Positions 20,107 to 31,139 of a DNA stretch of 64,000 nt are shown here, piece after piece. The DNA lies in the NCBI GenBank assembly GCA_041397845.1, contig JAWKVW010000003.1, positions 153,352 to 217,351 of the forward strand, read 5' to 3'. A program made the position numbers and the translations under genes. Below the pieces are notes generated by a model. That model saw nothing but the letters and a program-made list of their open reading frames with translations, was not told the DNA's origin and did no database searches. The DNA is from JAKPQE01 sp041397845. Lineage in GTDB: Bacteria; Pseudomonadota; Alphaproteobacteria; Rhizobiales; JAKPQE01. How positions within the stretch are numbered: position 1 is the stretch's first letter; each line of letters starts with the position of its first letter.

Positions 20107-20364
20107 GGCTTTCCCCCGTCGTTTCGAAAGGGCTGGCCAAGACCGCCGGCCCCCGGAAAGCGCGGGATTATAGGCATCGCGGCGGGCCTGTCCAACGGAA
20201 TAGGGCGTGCGGGAGCCTTGGAGAAAAGGATTGATTGACGGAGTTTGAGTATACTATCCGCGAAAAAGCACGGATTGCGAAATCCTTGCCATTTGGCCGA
20301 GAGTGTGCCATCTGAAGCTCATCCCGGTACGCCCCGTTATCTTCTAGTGGCCGTGCCGGCATAT

Positions 20365-20386
20365 AAGGGCTCCTGCGGGAGCCCTT
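20365..20386 (+). terminator. Terminator-like hairpin ahead of the NYN gene
   Basis: AAGGGCTCC-TGCG-GGAGCCCTT is a perfect 9-bp stem with a 4-base loop, followed by GCTATTTT, ending 20 bp before the NYN start codon. No gene upstream on this strand needs it. It could be a leftover from the insertion of the NYN gene, or a leader attenuator. The rest of 20107-20364 shows no gene. Confidence 0.6.
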
Positions 20387-20406
20387 GCTATTTTGAGGTG
20401 CCTTGA

Positions 20407-21261
20407 ATGGATCGCGTTGCCGTGTTTGTCGACGCCGGGTACCTTTATGCGCAAGGATCTGTAGCGCTATTCGGGGCGAGACGTTCGCGCTCGGACCTGA
20501 CACTTCAGCCTCAGGCAGCAATCGATGCTTTGAAACAGGCAGCGGCGGGAAAAGCGCCGGGGCATGGCTTGTTGCGGGTCTACTGGTATGACGGAGCCAT
20601 CGGCGGAGGGCGCCCGACAGCAGATCAAGCCGCGCTGGCCGAACTCGACGACGTGAAATTGCGGCTCGGATTTGTCAATAGCTCCGGCCAGCAGAAGGGT
20701 GTCGATTCCCTCATTGTCACTGATCTGATCGAGCTCGCGCGCCTCAAGTCAATTTCGGATGCATTGCTGCTCTCGGGCGACGAAGACGTGCGGGTTGGTG
20801 TTCAGATTGCACAGAACTACGGGGTTCGTGTGCATCTTCTCGGGATCAGGCCAGCGAGGGGCTCCCAGTCGCAGCAGCTTCTGCACGAGGCTGATACGAC
20901 CATCGAATGGAGTGCTGACGAAGTCCGGGATTTTCTTTCTGCCCGGGAAACGGACGTTTCACATTCTGAAGCAGGCGATGATCCGTCCGTCTGTGGTGCC
21001 GAAGAACAGGAGCCAGCGACGCAGGGTAGTTCCATCAACTCGATTGAGACTGTGGTCGCATCTTATGTGGATGGCCTGTCGGATACAGACGTCGACGCAA
21101 TCAAGGCCTATTGGCGAACGACCCGAGGCATTCCGAGCGAACATGACGGTGTTGTTCTCGGCAGGTGCGGGAATGCGCTTGGGAAGCTGCTCGATCAGCC
21201 GGAAATGCAGAGAATGCGAGCTCATTTTCGGCTGTGCGTGAACGCGCGCCAGGCTCAGTGA
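20407..21261 (+). CDS. NYN (PIN-like) domain putative RNase
   Basis: This 284-residue protein has an N-terminal NYN/LabA-type domain (about 1-165). The acidic residues expected of a PIN-fold nuclease are Asp9 (VFVDAGYL), Asp100 (KGVDSLIVTDL) and Asp125/127 (LLSGDEDVRVG). A Ser/Glu-rich linker (about 170-205) leads to a helical C-terminal domain (about 205-280) I cannot identify. Base composition is visibly lower in G+C than the flanks and codon choice is more relaxed, suggesting horizontal acquisition between purE and the LysR gene. A terminator-like hairpin precedes it and no partner gene is adjacent. NYN proteins are typically RNases; some act in phage defence or RNA maturation, but nothing here decides between these. 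Confidence 0.8.
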   Translation: MDRVAVFVDAGYLYAQGSVALFGARRSRSDLTLQPQAAIDALKQAAAGKAPGHGLLRVYWYDGAIGGGRPTADQAALAELDDVKLRLGFVNSSGQQKGVDSLIVTDLIELARLKSISDALLLSGDEDVRVGVQIAQNYGVRVHLLGIRPARGSQSQQLLHEADTTIEWSADEVRDFLSARETDVSHSEAGDDPSVCGAEEQEPATQGSSINSIETVVASYVDGLSDTDVDAIKAYWRTTRGIPSEHDGVVLGRCGNALGKLLDQPEMQRMRAHFRLCVNARQAQ

Positions 21262-21376
21262 AAAAGGTATCCGATGCGGCTGGAGGCTGCGGGGTCAGAT
21301 GAGCAGGGTCTCGTTGCTGTTGTCACGAACCCGCGCTGGACGAGCCTGACAGGTACGGCAGCAGAATCTCTTCACA

Positions 21377-22254
21377 TCAAGGCATGGCGGTGCCGATGAC
21401 GTCGGCGATCCAGTCGACGACGGCGGCGACGGCGGGCACATGGCGGCGCTCGGGATGGACGAGGAGCCAGAGTTCGCGTTCGGCGCGCACGTCAAAGCGG
21501 GTGGCGCCGGCAAGGCGCGGGTCGGTTTCCAGGAAAATGTCCGGCACCATCATTTCCGCGCCGATGGCGATCGCGGCCTCGGTCAGGATGTCGAGCCGGT
21601 TGGCGCGCAGGGCAACCGGGGCGTCGCGGCGGGCGGTGCGGATCGCCTGCATTTCCGGGACCCAATCCGAGGTGCGTCATAAAGAACGAGTGGCCGCGGG
21701 GCCCTGGCGGGCGCCTTCGCCGTGCCGATCATCGCAGGTCCGGGGCCGGCGGGCGGCGAGGGTGAAGCGCAGCGTGCCGATGCGGCGGGCAAGGGCGATC
21801 CTGCTCGGGACGGGCAAGACGAATGGCGATGTCGGCCTCGCGGCGCTCGAAGCTCGCCGGTGGTCGTCGGCGACGAGGTCGACGGAAGCAACGCGGGTGC
21901 TCGGCGCGCAGGCGGCCGAGCGCCGGGGCAAGGGCCTTGCGAGCAGGACGGCGGCGACGCTGGTGACGCGGACGCGGCCTTCCAGCTCGGCCCGGCCACG
22001 GGCGAGAGAGCGCGCGGCAGCGGCAGGCTCGGCCATGGCGCGCAGGCTGGCAGGACGCGACCGACGGCGGGAGTGGCGACGGGGGCGGCCGTCGATCCGG
22101 TCAAAGAGGGCGCCGCCGAAGCGTTCTCGATGCGTTGCAGGCGCCGCGACGCGGTGGTCCTGGTCGACGCCGAGGGCGCGGGCGGCGGCCGACGAGTGCC
22201 CTCGCGGCGATGCGGTCGATGAGTTCGAAGTCGGCCCAGTCCAGCTCTGCCCAT
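21377..22254 (-). pseudogene. LysR family transcriptional regulator, multiply frameshifted
   Basis: Family segments appear in order but in different frames. The N-terminus DWADFELIDRIAA and a winged HTH (TTASRRLQRIENAS) come first, then the linker (RGRAELEGRVRVTSVAAVLL), LRFTLAARR, and an intact 91-residue C-terminus ending in LLVHPERRHVPAVAAVVDWI. I infer at least six indels, including an extra G right at the ATG (22252-22254; ATGGGCAGAG where ATGGCAGAG would fit). It is divergent from the hydrolase gene, the standard layout for a LysR regulator and its target. Expected length is about 290 residues. Error in the sequence and true decay cannot be separated by eye. Confidence 0.8.
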
Positions 22255-22341
22255 GCGGGTTTGGCTCGAATAGTTCGGCTTTCCCTGCGTCAGATCATAC
22301 GTCTCATGCTCCCGGTACGCGGACCAAATGGAGAAAAGCTG

Positions 22342-22947
22342 ATGGGGTCGCCGAAAACGCTCTTTCAACTGGCGGGATTCGACACCCAGCCGGCGCGGCT
22401 GGAGGCCCGCCGCTGGTGCTGATCGATTACCAGAACGAGTATCTTCGGGACCCTGAAGCCGTCGGCGCGGAAGAGGCGGTGTCGCGGGCAGCAGAGCTGC
22501 TCGCGGCAGCGCGCAAGAGCCGGCGCGCGGATCATCCATGTCGCCCACAAGGGCGGAGCCGGCGGTCCTTTCGACCGGGCGGCGGAACGCGGCGCAATCA
22601 TTGCCGGTCTTGCCCCGATCGAGGGCGAGGCGGTGATCGAGAAGCCGCGGCCGAACGCGTTCTCGGGAACCGACCTTGCCCGGCTCGTCGGCGAGCGCGG
22701 CAGCCGCATCGTCATTGCCGGCTTCATGACGCATATGTGCGTCTCCTCGACGGCGCGGGCGGCGCTCGACGAGGGTTTCATGGTGACGGTGGCGGCGGAT
22801 GCCTGCGCGACACGGGACCTGCCAGGGTCCGGCGGCGGCGTCGTCGCGGCGGCGGACCTGCACGCCGCCGAGCTTGCGGCGCTCGGCGACCGGTTTGCGG
22901 CGGTGGCGCCGGTTGCGACGATCACCGGGCTGGCGGTCGCCGCCTGA
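22342..22947 (+). pseudogene. Isochorismatase-family cysteine hydrolase, frameshifted
   Basis: The product would be a roughly 200-residue cysteine hydrolase. The start at 22342 follows GGAG. Its catalytic triad elements survive in separate frames: Asp in VLIDYQNEY, Lys in EKPRPNAF, Cys in GFMTHMCVSSTARAA. Two indels break it, one near 22400 (GGAGGCCCGCCG) and one near 22516, where an extra A turns AAG-GCC-GGC into AAG-AGC-CGG. The last 105 residues (from 22633) are open. It is divergent from the LysR gene, which probably controls it. The substrate is unknown; relatives act on amides such as nicotinamide or on isochorismate. Confidence 0.82.
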
Positions 22948-22980
22948 GATCTTCCAGGTTCGTTTCCCGACCCGGTCAGG

Positions 22981-24351
<1,371 letters not shown>

Positions 24352-24425
24352 GGGTCGTTTCCTCGAATTCTGTGCCGCCCGGGGCGGCGCGCGGCGGGTC
24401 TGCGGCCGCCGGCGGGACGGTCAAA

Positions 24426-24773
24426 TCAGCGTTCGGCCTTGATGATTTCGGTCATTGTGACGCCGAGCTTGTCTTCGACGAGCACGACCTCGCCGCGGGC
24501 GACGAGGCGGTCGTTGACATAGATGTCGATCGCCTCGCCGACCTTGCGGTCGAGTTCGACGACGGAACCGGTGCCGAGCTTCAACAGGTCGGAGACCTGC
24601 ATGCGGGCGCGGCCGAGAATGGCGGCGATCTTCACCGGGACGTCGAAGACGGCCTCCAGTTCGGCGGCGCCGTGGGTCTGGTTCGGATCTTCGTCGCCGC
24701 CGGGATGGCGCGGCGCGGCGGTGTGCTGGTCGAGAGGGATCTCGGCGCCGGTCGGGGTGTTGGCGTCGCTCAT
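24426..24773 (-). CDS. fliN: Flagellar motor switch protein FliN
   Basis: This 115-residue protein has a variable His/Pro-rich N-terminus (about 1-38) and a SpoA/FliN domain (about 39-115: VKIAAILGRARMQVSDLLKL; GSVVELDRKVGEAIDIYVN; LGVTMTEII). FliN forms the lower C-ring and helps recruit FliH and export substrates. Its start overlaps the end of fliH by 4 bp (ATGA-type), indicating translational coupling. Confidence 0.96.
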   Translation of the reverse strand: MSDANTPTGAEIPLDQHTAAPRHPGGDEDPNQTHGAAELEAVFDVPVKIAAILGRARMQVSDLLKLGTGSVVELDRKVGEAIDIYVNDRLVARGEVVLVEDKLGVTMTEIIKAER

Positions 24774-25471
24774 CTCAAGTCTCCTTCAGGGCCGGCGGCA
24801 TGGCCGTGCCCGGGCGGTCTGTCGTGGCCGGCGGCGTGCCCGGTGGCAGCGCGGGCGGCGAGGTAGCGTTCGATCGCGGCGATGATGGTCGCCTCGACCT
24901 CGGCGGCGTCGCGGACGATGCCGCCGTCGGCCCATTCGATGCGGCAGTCGCCGGGGGCGAAATCCGGTTCGCCGAGAATGACGAGACGGCCCTCGAAGCC
25001 CTTCTCGTAGGCGAGGCGGTCGACGTGGGCGCGCAGCGCCTCGACGTGGGCGTCGTTGAGGCGGATGACGAGATGCGGGGTGTGGCGCAAGGGGCCGAGG
25101 CATTCGGCAATCAGCGCCTCGATTTCGGCGAGCGGCTCGCGGGCAACGAGGGCCGGAGCGATCTTGCGGGCGGTCGTCAGGGCAAGCTCGAGGGCAAAGC
25201 GCTCGGCGCGCAGGCGGTCCTCGTCAAGCGCGGCAAAGATCGCGTCGGCGGCCTTGGCGAGGCGGCCGGCCTCCTCGGCCAGACGATTGGCGCCGGCGGC
25301 CTCGGCGGCGGCGCGACCCTCGGCAAGGCCTTTGGCATGGCCGCGCTTCTCGGCAGCAGCGAGGGCGGCCTCGTGGGCGGCAAGGTCGACCACCGGACGC
25401 TCTTCGACCGGCTCGCTCTCGCGGGCGGCGAAGTCGATGTCGAACAGGTATTTTGCCGGTGCTGCCATCAT
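24770..25471 (-). CDS. fliH: FliH-like flagellar export/assembly protein
   Basis: This 233-residue protein has a conserved N-terminal patch (PAKYLFDIDF), a long Ala/Glu-rich coiled coil (about 35-100) and a C-terminal FliH-type domain. FliH is the stator of the FliI export ATPase. Its place between fliG and fliN matches Caulobacter flbE/fliH. The tail (about 205-233) is Gly/His/Pro-rich and probably disordered. Tandem ATGs at the start leave the exact first residue open. Confidence 0.88.
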   Translation of the reverse strand: MMAAPAKYLFDIDFAARESEPVEERPVVDLAAHEAALAAAEKRGHAKGLAEGRAAAEAAGANRLAEEAGRLAKAADAIFAALDEDRLRAERFALELALTTARKIAPALVAREPLAEIEALIAECLGPLRHTPHLVIRLNDAHVEALRAHVDRLAYEKGFEGRLVILGEPDFAPGDCRIEWADGGIVRDAAEVEATIIAAIERYLAARAATGHAAGHDRPPGHGHAAGPEGDLR

Positions 25472-25511
25472 CCTCGTCTCGTCGGCCGCCGCTCACCCCA
25501 AGGGGTGCCGG

Positions 25512-26567
25512 TCAGTAGATGAGCTCGTCCTCGCCCTTGTTCTTGGTGATCATGATCTCGCCGCGGGCGGCGAGGTCCTTGGCCAGATTGACCATGGCCG
25601 ACTGGGCGTCGTCGACGTCGCGCAGGCGGATCGGGCCCATGGCCTCCATGTCCTCGCGCAGCAGCTTGGCGGCGCGCTGGGACATGTTGGAGAAGAAGAA
25701 GTCGCGCAGCGGATCGGTGGCGCCCTTGAGCGAGATCGCCAGGGCGTCCTTCTCGACATGGCGCAGCAGGGTCTGGGCGCTGGCGGCATCGAGCCGGGCG
25801 AGATCCTCGAAGGTGAACATCAGCGACTTGATGCGGTCGGCCGATTCGCGGTTGTCCTCCTCGAGGGCGGTGATGAAGCGGGCCTCGGTCTGGCGGTCGA
25901 AGCTGTTGAAGATGTCGGCCATCATCTCGTGGGCGTCGCGGCGCTGGGTGTGCGACAGGTTCGACATGAACTCGACGCGCAGGGTCTGCTCGACCTTCTC
26001 GAGGATGTCCTTCTGCACCGCCTCCATCTTCAGCATGCGGTTGATGACCTCGAGGGCGAAGTCGTCGGGCAGGATCGACAGCACGCGGGCGGCATGGTCC
26101 GGCCGGATCTTCGACAGGACGAGGGCGACGGTCTGGGGGTATTCGTTCTTCAGGTAGTTGGCGAGCACCTGTTCCTGAACGTTCGACAGCTTTTCCCACA
26201 TGTTGCGGCCGGCCGGTCCGCGGATCTCCTCCATGATGACGGCAACGCGCTCGGTCGGCAGGAAGGAGAGCAGGAGGCGCTCGGTGGTGTCGAAGCCGCC
26301 GGCCACCGGACCCGTCGCCGACAGCTTGGTAACGAAGTCGACGAGAACTTCCTCGAGCATTTCCGGGGTCACGGGACCGAGCTTGGAAATGGCGATCGAG
26401 ACCTCGCGGACTTCCATCTCGTCGAGGGATTCCCAGATCGGCGCGCCATGCTTCTCGCCGAGGGTGAGGAGCAGCAGGGCAACGCGCTCGATGCCGGTCA
26501 GCGGCCGCTGGTGGGCGTTGGCGGCAAGGGCATTGCTGCGGGCGACGGCGAGGGCGTTGGCATCCAT
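25512..26567 (-). CDS. fliG: Flagellar motor switch protein FliG
   Basis: At 351 residues this is a full-length FliG: N-terminal domain binding FliF, middle domain with an EHPQT-like surface (EYPQTVALVLSKI), and the charged C-terminal torque helix (FEDLARLDAASAQTLLRHVEKD). It forms the upper C-ring and meets the MotA stator. It lies 10 bp after fliF and 40 bp before fliH in the same operon. Confidence 0.97.
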   Translation of the reverse strand: MDANALAVARSNALAANAHQRPLTGIERVALLLLTLGEKHGAPIWESLDEMEVREVSIAISKLGPVTPEMLEEVLVDFVTKLSATGPVAGGFDTTERLLLSFLPTERVAVIMEEIRGPAGRNMWEKLSNVQEQVLANYLKNEYPQTVALVLSKIRPDHAARVLSILPDDFALEVINRMLKMEAVQKDILEKVEQTLRVEFMSNLSHTQRRDAHEMMADIFNSFDRQTEARFITALEEDNRESADRIKSLMFTFEDLARLDAASAQTLLRHVEKDALAISLKGATDPLRDFFFSNMSQRAAKLLREDMEAMGPIRLRDVDDAQSAMVNLAKDLAARGEIMITKNKGEDELIY

Positions 26568-26577
26568 GGCTCAGTCC

Positions 26578-28215
26578 TCACGCCGCGTCCTGGAGCCAGG
26601 TACGGATGATGGTGACGGCCTCGGCGGGGTTGGCGCGGACAAGGTCGCCAACCTTCTGGATCGAGGCGGCCTGCATCTCGCCATAGGCCTGGGCGGTGTC
26701 GATCATGCGGCCGGTGCGGTCGTCGGGCGGCGGGGCGAGCTGGGCGGCCGCCTCGCCGCCGGCGATGGCGGCGTTGCCCTCGATACCGGCCAGAGCTTCG
26801 GCGAGATCGGCGCTCGCGGCCTCGGACTTGGCCGGGGCGAGAATGCCGCGCAGGAGCGGGCGGACGACGAAGAAGAGGACGATGAGCGTCAGGAGGGCGA
26901 TGACCACCAGCTCGGCGATGTAGAAATAGTCTTCCTTGGTGAACTGGATGAAGCTGTCGGATGCCTCGACCGGCTCGGCAGCGGGACCTTCGGCGAAGGG
27001 CAGGTTGACGACCTGGACCTGATCGCCGCGACCCTGGTCGAAGCCGACGGCGGAGCGGACGAGGGCGGCGATCTGGTCGAGCTGCTCCTGCGGGCGGGGC
27101 GTGTAGGTGAACTCGCCATTGGCGTCGCGGGAATAGACGCCATCGACCAGCACGGCGACGGACAGGCGGCGGATCGAGCCGGCCTCGAGCACCTGGGTCT
27201 TGGTGGTGCGGGAGATTTCGTAGTTGATGGTCTCGTCGTCGAGCTTGCTGGTCTCCTGGGCCTGACCGTTGCCGCCGTTCGGGGTTGCGCCGGGCAGCTC
27301 GGTGCCGACACTGACGGCGCCGTCGGGATTGGCCTCGCTCGAGGACGAGGCCTCCGAACGGGTCTGCTGCGAGCGGACGACCTGACCGTCCGGGTCGAAG
27401 CTGTCGGAGGTCTCGGTGATGCGATTGAAGTCGAGTTCGGCGGCGATCTGCACGCGGGTGCGGCCGGGGCCGACGATGCGGCTGACGATATCCTCGACCT
27501 CGCCACGCAGGCGCCGCTCGATGGTGACGCGGCGCTCCAGCATGTTGTCGGCGACAAAGCCGGTCTCGTCCTCCTCGCCGGAGGCGAGCAGGCGGCCGGT
27601 TTCGTCGACGATCGAGACGCGGCCCGGCTTCAGACCCTCGACGGCGGAGGCGACGAGGTGCTGGATGGCGCGGATCTGGGCCGGCTCGAGGCTGCCGCGG
27701 ACCTTCAGGGCGATCGAGGCGCTCGGCTGCTCCTGGTCGCGGCGGAACAGCTCGCGATCCGGCAGGACGAGGTGGACGCGGGCGGAGCTGACGCGATCGA
27801 TGGTGCGGATCGAGCGGGCAAGCTCGCCCTCGAGGGCGCGCAGGTGGTTGAGGTTCTGCACGAAGCTGGTGGTGCCGAGGCTGTCGCCCTTGTCGAACAG
27901 CTCGTAGCCGACGCCGCCGCCGGTCGGCAGGCCATCCTCGGCAAGGCGCATGCGGGTCTTCAGGATGGCGTCACGGGCCACCAGGATGGTGCCGCCCTCG
28001 TTCTTGACGACGTGCTCGATGTTCAGCGATTCGAGCTGGCTGATGATGGCCGAGGAGTCCTCGAAGGTCAGGTCGCTATAGAGCGGCGCCATCTGCGGCT
28101 GGCTCACCCGCATGATGACGAAGGCGAAAAAGCCGATCAGCATCGCGGCGACGGCGCCCATGGCCGCAATCCGCGAAGGACCCAGTTTCTGCAACAGTTC
28201 GGTGATACCGCTCAC
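26578..28215 (-). CDS. fliF: Flagellar MS-ring protein FliF
   Basis: This 545-residue MS-ring subunit has two membrane helices (about 18-38 and 435-457) bracketing the large periplasmic ring-building region (PLYSDLTFEDSSAIISQLE near the start), and a C-terminal cytoplasmic tail that binds FliG. The start is a GTG at 28215; relatives begin at the same point (SGITELLQKLGPSRIAAMG) although the ribosome site is weak. It is the first gene of fliF-G-H-N-flbD. A near-consensus CtrA box lies about 95 bp upstream. Confidence 0.96.
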   Translation of the reverse strand: MSGITELLQKLGPSRIAAMGAVAAMLIGFFAFVIMRVSQPQMAPLYSDLTFEDSSAIISQLESLNIEHVVKNEGGTILVARDAILKTRMRLAEDGLPTGGGVGYELFDKGDSLGTTSFVQNLNHLRALEGELARSIRTIDRVSSARVHLVLPDRELFRRDQEQPSASIALKVRGSLEPAQIRAIQHLVASAVEGLKPGRVSIVDETGRLLASGEEDETGFVADNMLERRVTIERRLRGEVEDIVSRIVGPGRTRVQIAAELDFNRITETSDSFDPDGQVVRSQQTRSEASSSSEANPDGAVSVGTELPGATPNGGNGQAQETSKLDDETINYEISRTTKTQVLEAGSIRRLSVAVLVDGVYSRDANGEFTYTPRPQEQLDQIAALVRSAVGFDQGRGDQVQVVNLPFAEGPAAEPVEASDSFIQFTKEDYFYIAELVVIALLTLIVLFFVVRPLLRGILAPAKSEAASADLAEALAGIEGNAAIAGGEAAAQLAPPPDDRTGRMIDTAQAYGEMQAASIQKVGDLVRANPAEAVTIIRTWLQDAA

Positions 28216-28307
28216 TTAACCGTACCGTTCTTCACTCTCAGACCCGCCAGACGGGCAGGCGCCGCCGGCGGCGTTCCGTCACTGGGTAAGAATTTCCGGG
28301 TGGAGGG

Positions 28308-28323
28308 TAAAAAGTTTCTTAAC
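28308..28323 (-). promoter_or_regulatory. Near-consensus CtrA box upstream of fliF
   Basis: TAAA-N7-TTAAC on the plus strand, one mismatch from TTAA-N7-TTAAC, 93 bp upstream of the fliF start codon. In Caulobacter the fliF operon is a CtrA target; here the role is inferred. Confidence 0.45.
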
Positions 28324-28399
28324 TTTCGGAGCCGATCGCTGCCGAAGTCTCGCATCCTGCGAAACGGGTCGCGGAAAACCGCGGAATTTCGCGCATCGG

Positions 28400-28424
28400 C
28401 CACCCGGCAAAAATTGCCGGGTGG
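28400..28424. terminator. Perfect hairpin between the TRAP permease and fliF
   Basis: CCACCCGGCAA-AAA-TTGCCGGGTGG: an 11-bp perfect stem with a 3-base loop and no T-run. It separates the end of the TRAP permease gene (stop at 28573) from the fliF promoter and may limit readthrough. Confidence 0.6.
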
Positions 28425-28572
28425 CGATGGGCAAGGAGCGCGTGGAGATACCAGGCGAGCCCGCGGACGTCGCCTCGGCCGTCACATCTCCACGCAAGTC
28501 GTTGATCTCGTTCGCGGCGATCGAAAACAAGGGGCGAGCGGCAACAGCGTTCAGACAGCGTAACGAAAGGTT

Positions 28573-31045
28573 TCAGTCGCCGGGGCAGGGGGCAAGCCGC
28601 AAGGGCGGGGCGGCAATCCCGTCCGGCCCGGCGATTTCGTCGAGCCGGCGGCAGCCGGTGCCGGCGGCATCGCAGAGGCGCCAGTCGGCGGTAGCGCCGG
28701 AGCGGGCAAGGATGAGCTCGGGCACCGGCGGCAGGTCTGGCTGCCAGACCCACCAGCCGTCGATGAGGCGGGCGCCGTCGCCAGGGTCCATGCCGGCGCC
28801 GGAACCCTAACCCGCGCTTCGACGAGACGGAGGTGACCGGCCTCGACGACCCAGCTCTCATGCCATTCGGTCTTTTCGACCGAATGGGTCAGGCAAGCGT
28901 GAAGGCTTGCAGGGGGCAGGGCGAGGGCAAGGCCGGCGGCGGGCAGAGGCTCACCGCGGGCCGGCCCCGGCGGCGCAGGCTTGCGGGTGCGCCAGACGTG
29001 GAGGCCGACGAACAGCAGGGCGAGGGCAAATCCGGCCTCGTCGGTCGCCGGCAGGGCGAGGACGAGGCTGAAGGCGGCGGCCGTTGCCAGCAGACGTTCG
29101 GGCCAGGACAGGGGCGAGGCGAGGAAGCCGATGGCGGCCGCGCCCCACAGGCCAACGGCGAGGAAGGCCTTGCCGATGATGTAGGCGACAGCCGGCCAGT
29201 AGCCGATGGTGGCGGCGAGCGGTCCGCCGTCCTGCAGCATCAGGGCCGGAGCATAGACGGCCATGTAAGGCACGACGAAGCCGGCAAGGGCGATCTTGAC
29301 GGCCTCGACGCCGATTTTCAGGCCGCTCGCGGGCTATCGGGGCGGCGGCGAGGCGGCCAGCGCCACCGGCGGCGTCAGGTCGGCGAGGATGCCGAAATAG
29401 AAGACGAACATGTGGCTGACGATCAGCGGCACACCAAGCTGCAGGAGGGCAGGGCCGGCGAGCGACGACGTGATGATGTAGTTCGGGATCGTCGGAATGC
29501 CCATGCCGAGGACAAGACAGGTCACCATCGTCAGGACGAGCGAGAGAACAGGCTCTTCTCGCCGATGGAGACGACGAAGGCGCCGAAGGTGGTTGCAGCG
29601 CCGGTCAGCGTCATGGCGCCGATGATGATGCCGACGATGGCGCAGGCGACACCGACCGGCAGGGCATGGCGGGCACCGTCGGCAAGGGCGTCGCGGGCCA
29701 TGACGAGGGTTTCGCGGCCGCCGCGCACAAAGGCGTTGACGATGACGAGCGCGACGATGACCGAGACGACGACGACGATGCCGAATTCGAAAAAGGCGGC
29801 GGCGGCAAAGCCGAGGGCAATCCAGAAGAGCGTGCGCATGCCCGGCGAGGCGAGCCGGGCAGAAACCGGACCGCCGAGGATGAGCAGGGCCGTGAAGGCA
29901 AGGCCGGCGGTGCCGGCAAAGAGCGGCGTATAGCCGGAGAACAAGAGGAAGACGAGGGCGGCGAGGGGCAGCAGCAGGTACCAGCGCGCCTTCACGGCAG
30001 CGATCGGGTCCGGACATTCTTCCTTGGCAAGGCCGAAGAGGCCGCGCTTGCCGGCTTCCAGGTGGACCATCCAGAAGGCCGAGGCGAAATAGAGGATCGC
30101 CGGCACGAGGGCGGCATGGACGACGGTCGAATACGGCACGTCGAGGGTCTCGGCCATGATGAAGGCGACCGCGCCCATGACCGGCGGCATGATCTGGCCG
30201 CCCATCGAGGAGACCGCCTCGACGCCGCCGGCGAAGGCCGGACGATAGCCGAAGCGTTTCATCAGCGGGATGGTGAACTGGCCGGTGGTGACGACGTTGG
30301 CGACGCCGGAGCCGGAAATCGTGCCCATCAGGCCGGACGAGATGACGGCGACCTTGGCCGGGCCGCCGCGGGCGTGGCCGACCGTGCCGAGGGCAAGGTC
30401 GGTGAACAGGCGGATCATGCCGGCGCGCTCGAGGAAGGCGCCGAACAGAATGAAGAGGAAGATGTAGCTCGAGGAGACGTAGACCGGGATGCCGTAGATG
30501 CCCTCGGTGCCGAAGGCCATGTGGTCGATGATCTGGTCGAACCAGTAGCCGCGATGATTGAGCGGCGAGGGCAGGTGCTGGCCGAACAGGCAATAGGCGA
30601 GAAACAGGCCGGAGATGATCGGCAGGGCCCAGCCCATGACCCGGCGGGCGGCCTCGAAGACGAGGACGATCAGGAGGATGCCGAAGGCGATGTCCTGCGG
30701 CTCGGGATAGCCGGCGCGCAGCAGCAGGTCATTGTAGAAGACCCACTGGTAGAGGCCGGTGGAAAAGCCGAGAACGGCGGCGATCCAGGCGAAGATGCGG
30801 GTCGGCAGCGAGGCGTGCCGGCTGGTCGCGAGGATGACGTAGACGAGCAGAAGCAGGAAGCCGACGTGAACGGCGCGCACCACCTGGCTCGGCAGGATCG
30901 ACCAGGCCGAGACGAAGAGCTGGAAGACCGAGAAGGCAATCGCTATCGCATAGACGAGGCGATGGCGCAGCTTGTCCTCGTCATGGTCGTGGCTCGACGC
31001 CAAATGGTCGTCGGCCGCCGGATTCGCGGTCGTCTCGTCGCTCAT
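28573..31045 (-). pseudogene. TRAP transporter fused permease (DctQM fusion with DUF3394), frameshifted
   Basis: This would be an inner-membrane TRAP permease of about 820 residues. The first 500 residues (31045 to about 29555) are intact and strongly hydrophobic, with the M-subunit signature GTISGSGVANVVTTG and GGQIMPPVMGAVAF. Then the frame shifts near 29550 (a missing C in CTGTTC-CTC), again around 29335-29345, and near 28812. The later pieces still match: NYIITSSLAGPALLQLGVPL, VALAA, GFVVPYMAVYAPALML, HESWVVEAGHLRLVEARVRV, DGWWVWQPDLPPVPE. The terminal section is the DUF3394 domain typical of permeases paired with TAXI binding proteins. That binding protein is encoded just upstream. Losses of single bases at several sites suggest sequencing error. 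Confidence 0.85.
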
Positions 31046-31139
31046 GACCCTCTCCGTGCGGGCAGTATCGGCGAATGCACGACCGGGCGCGGGGCCCGGC
31101 CGTGTTCAGGTGTCGAGCCGCGAGGTGCGGCCTGCGGCC

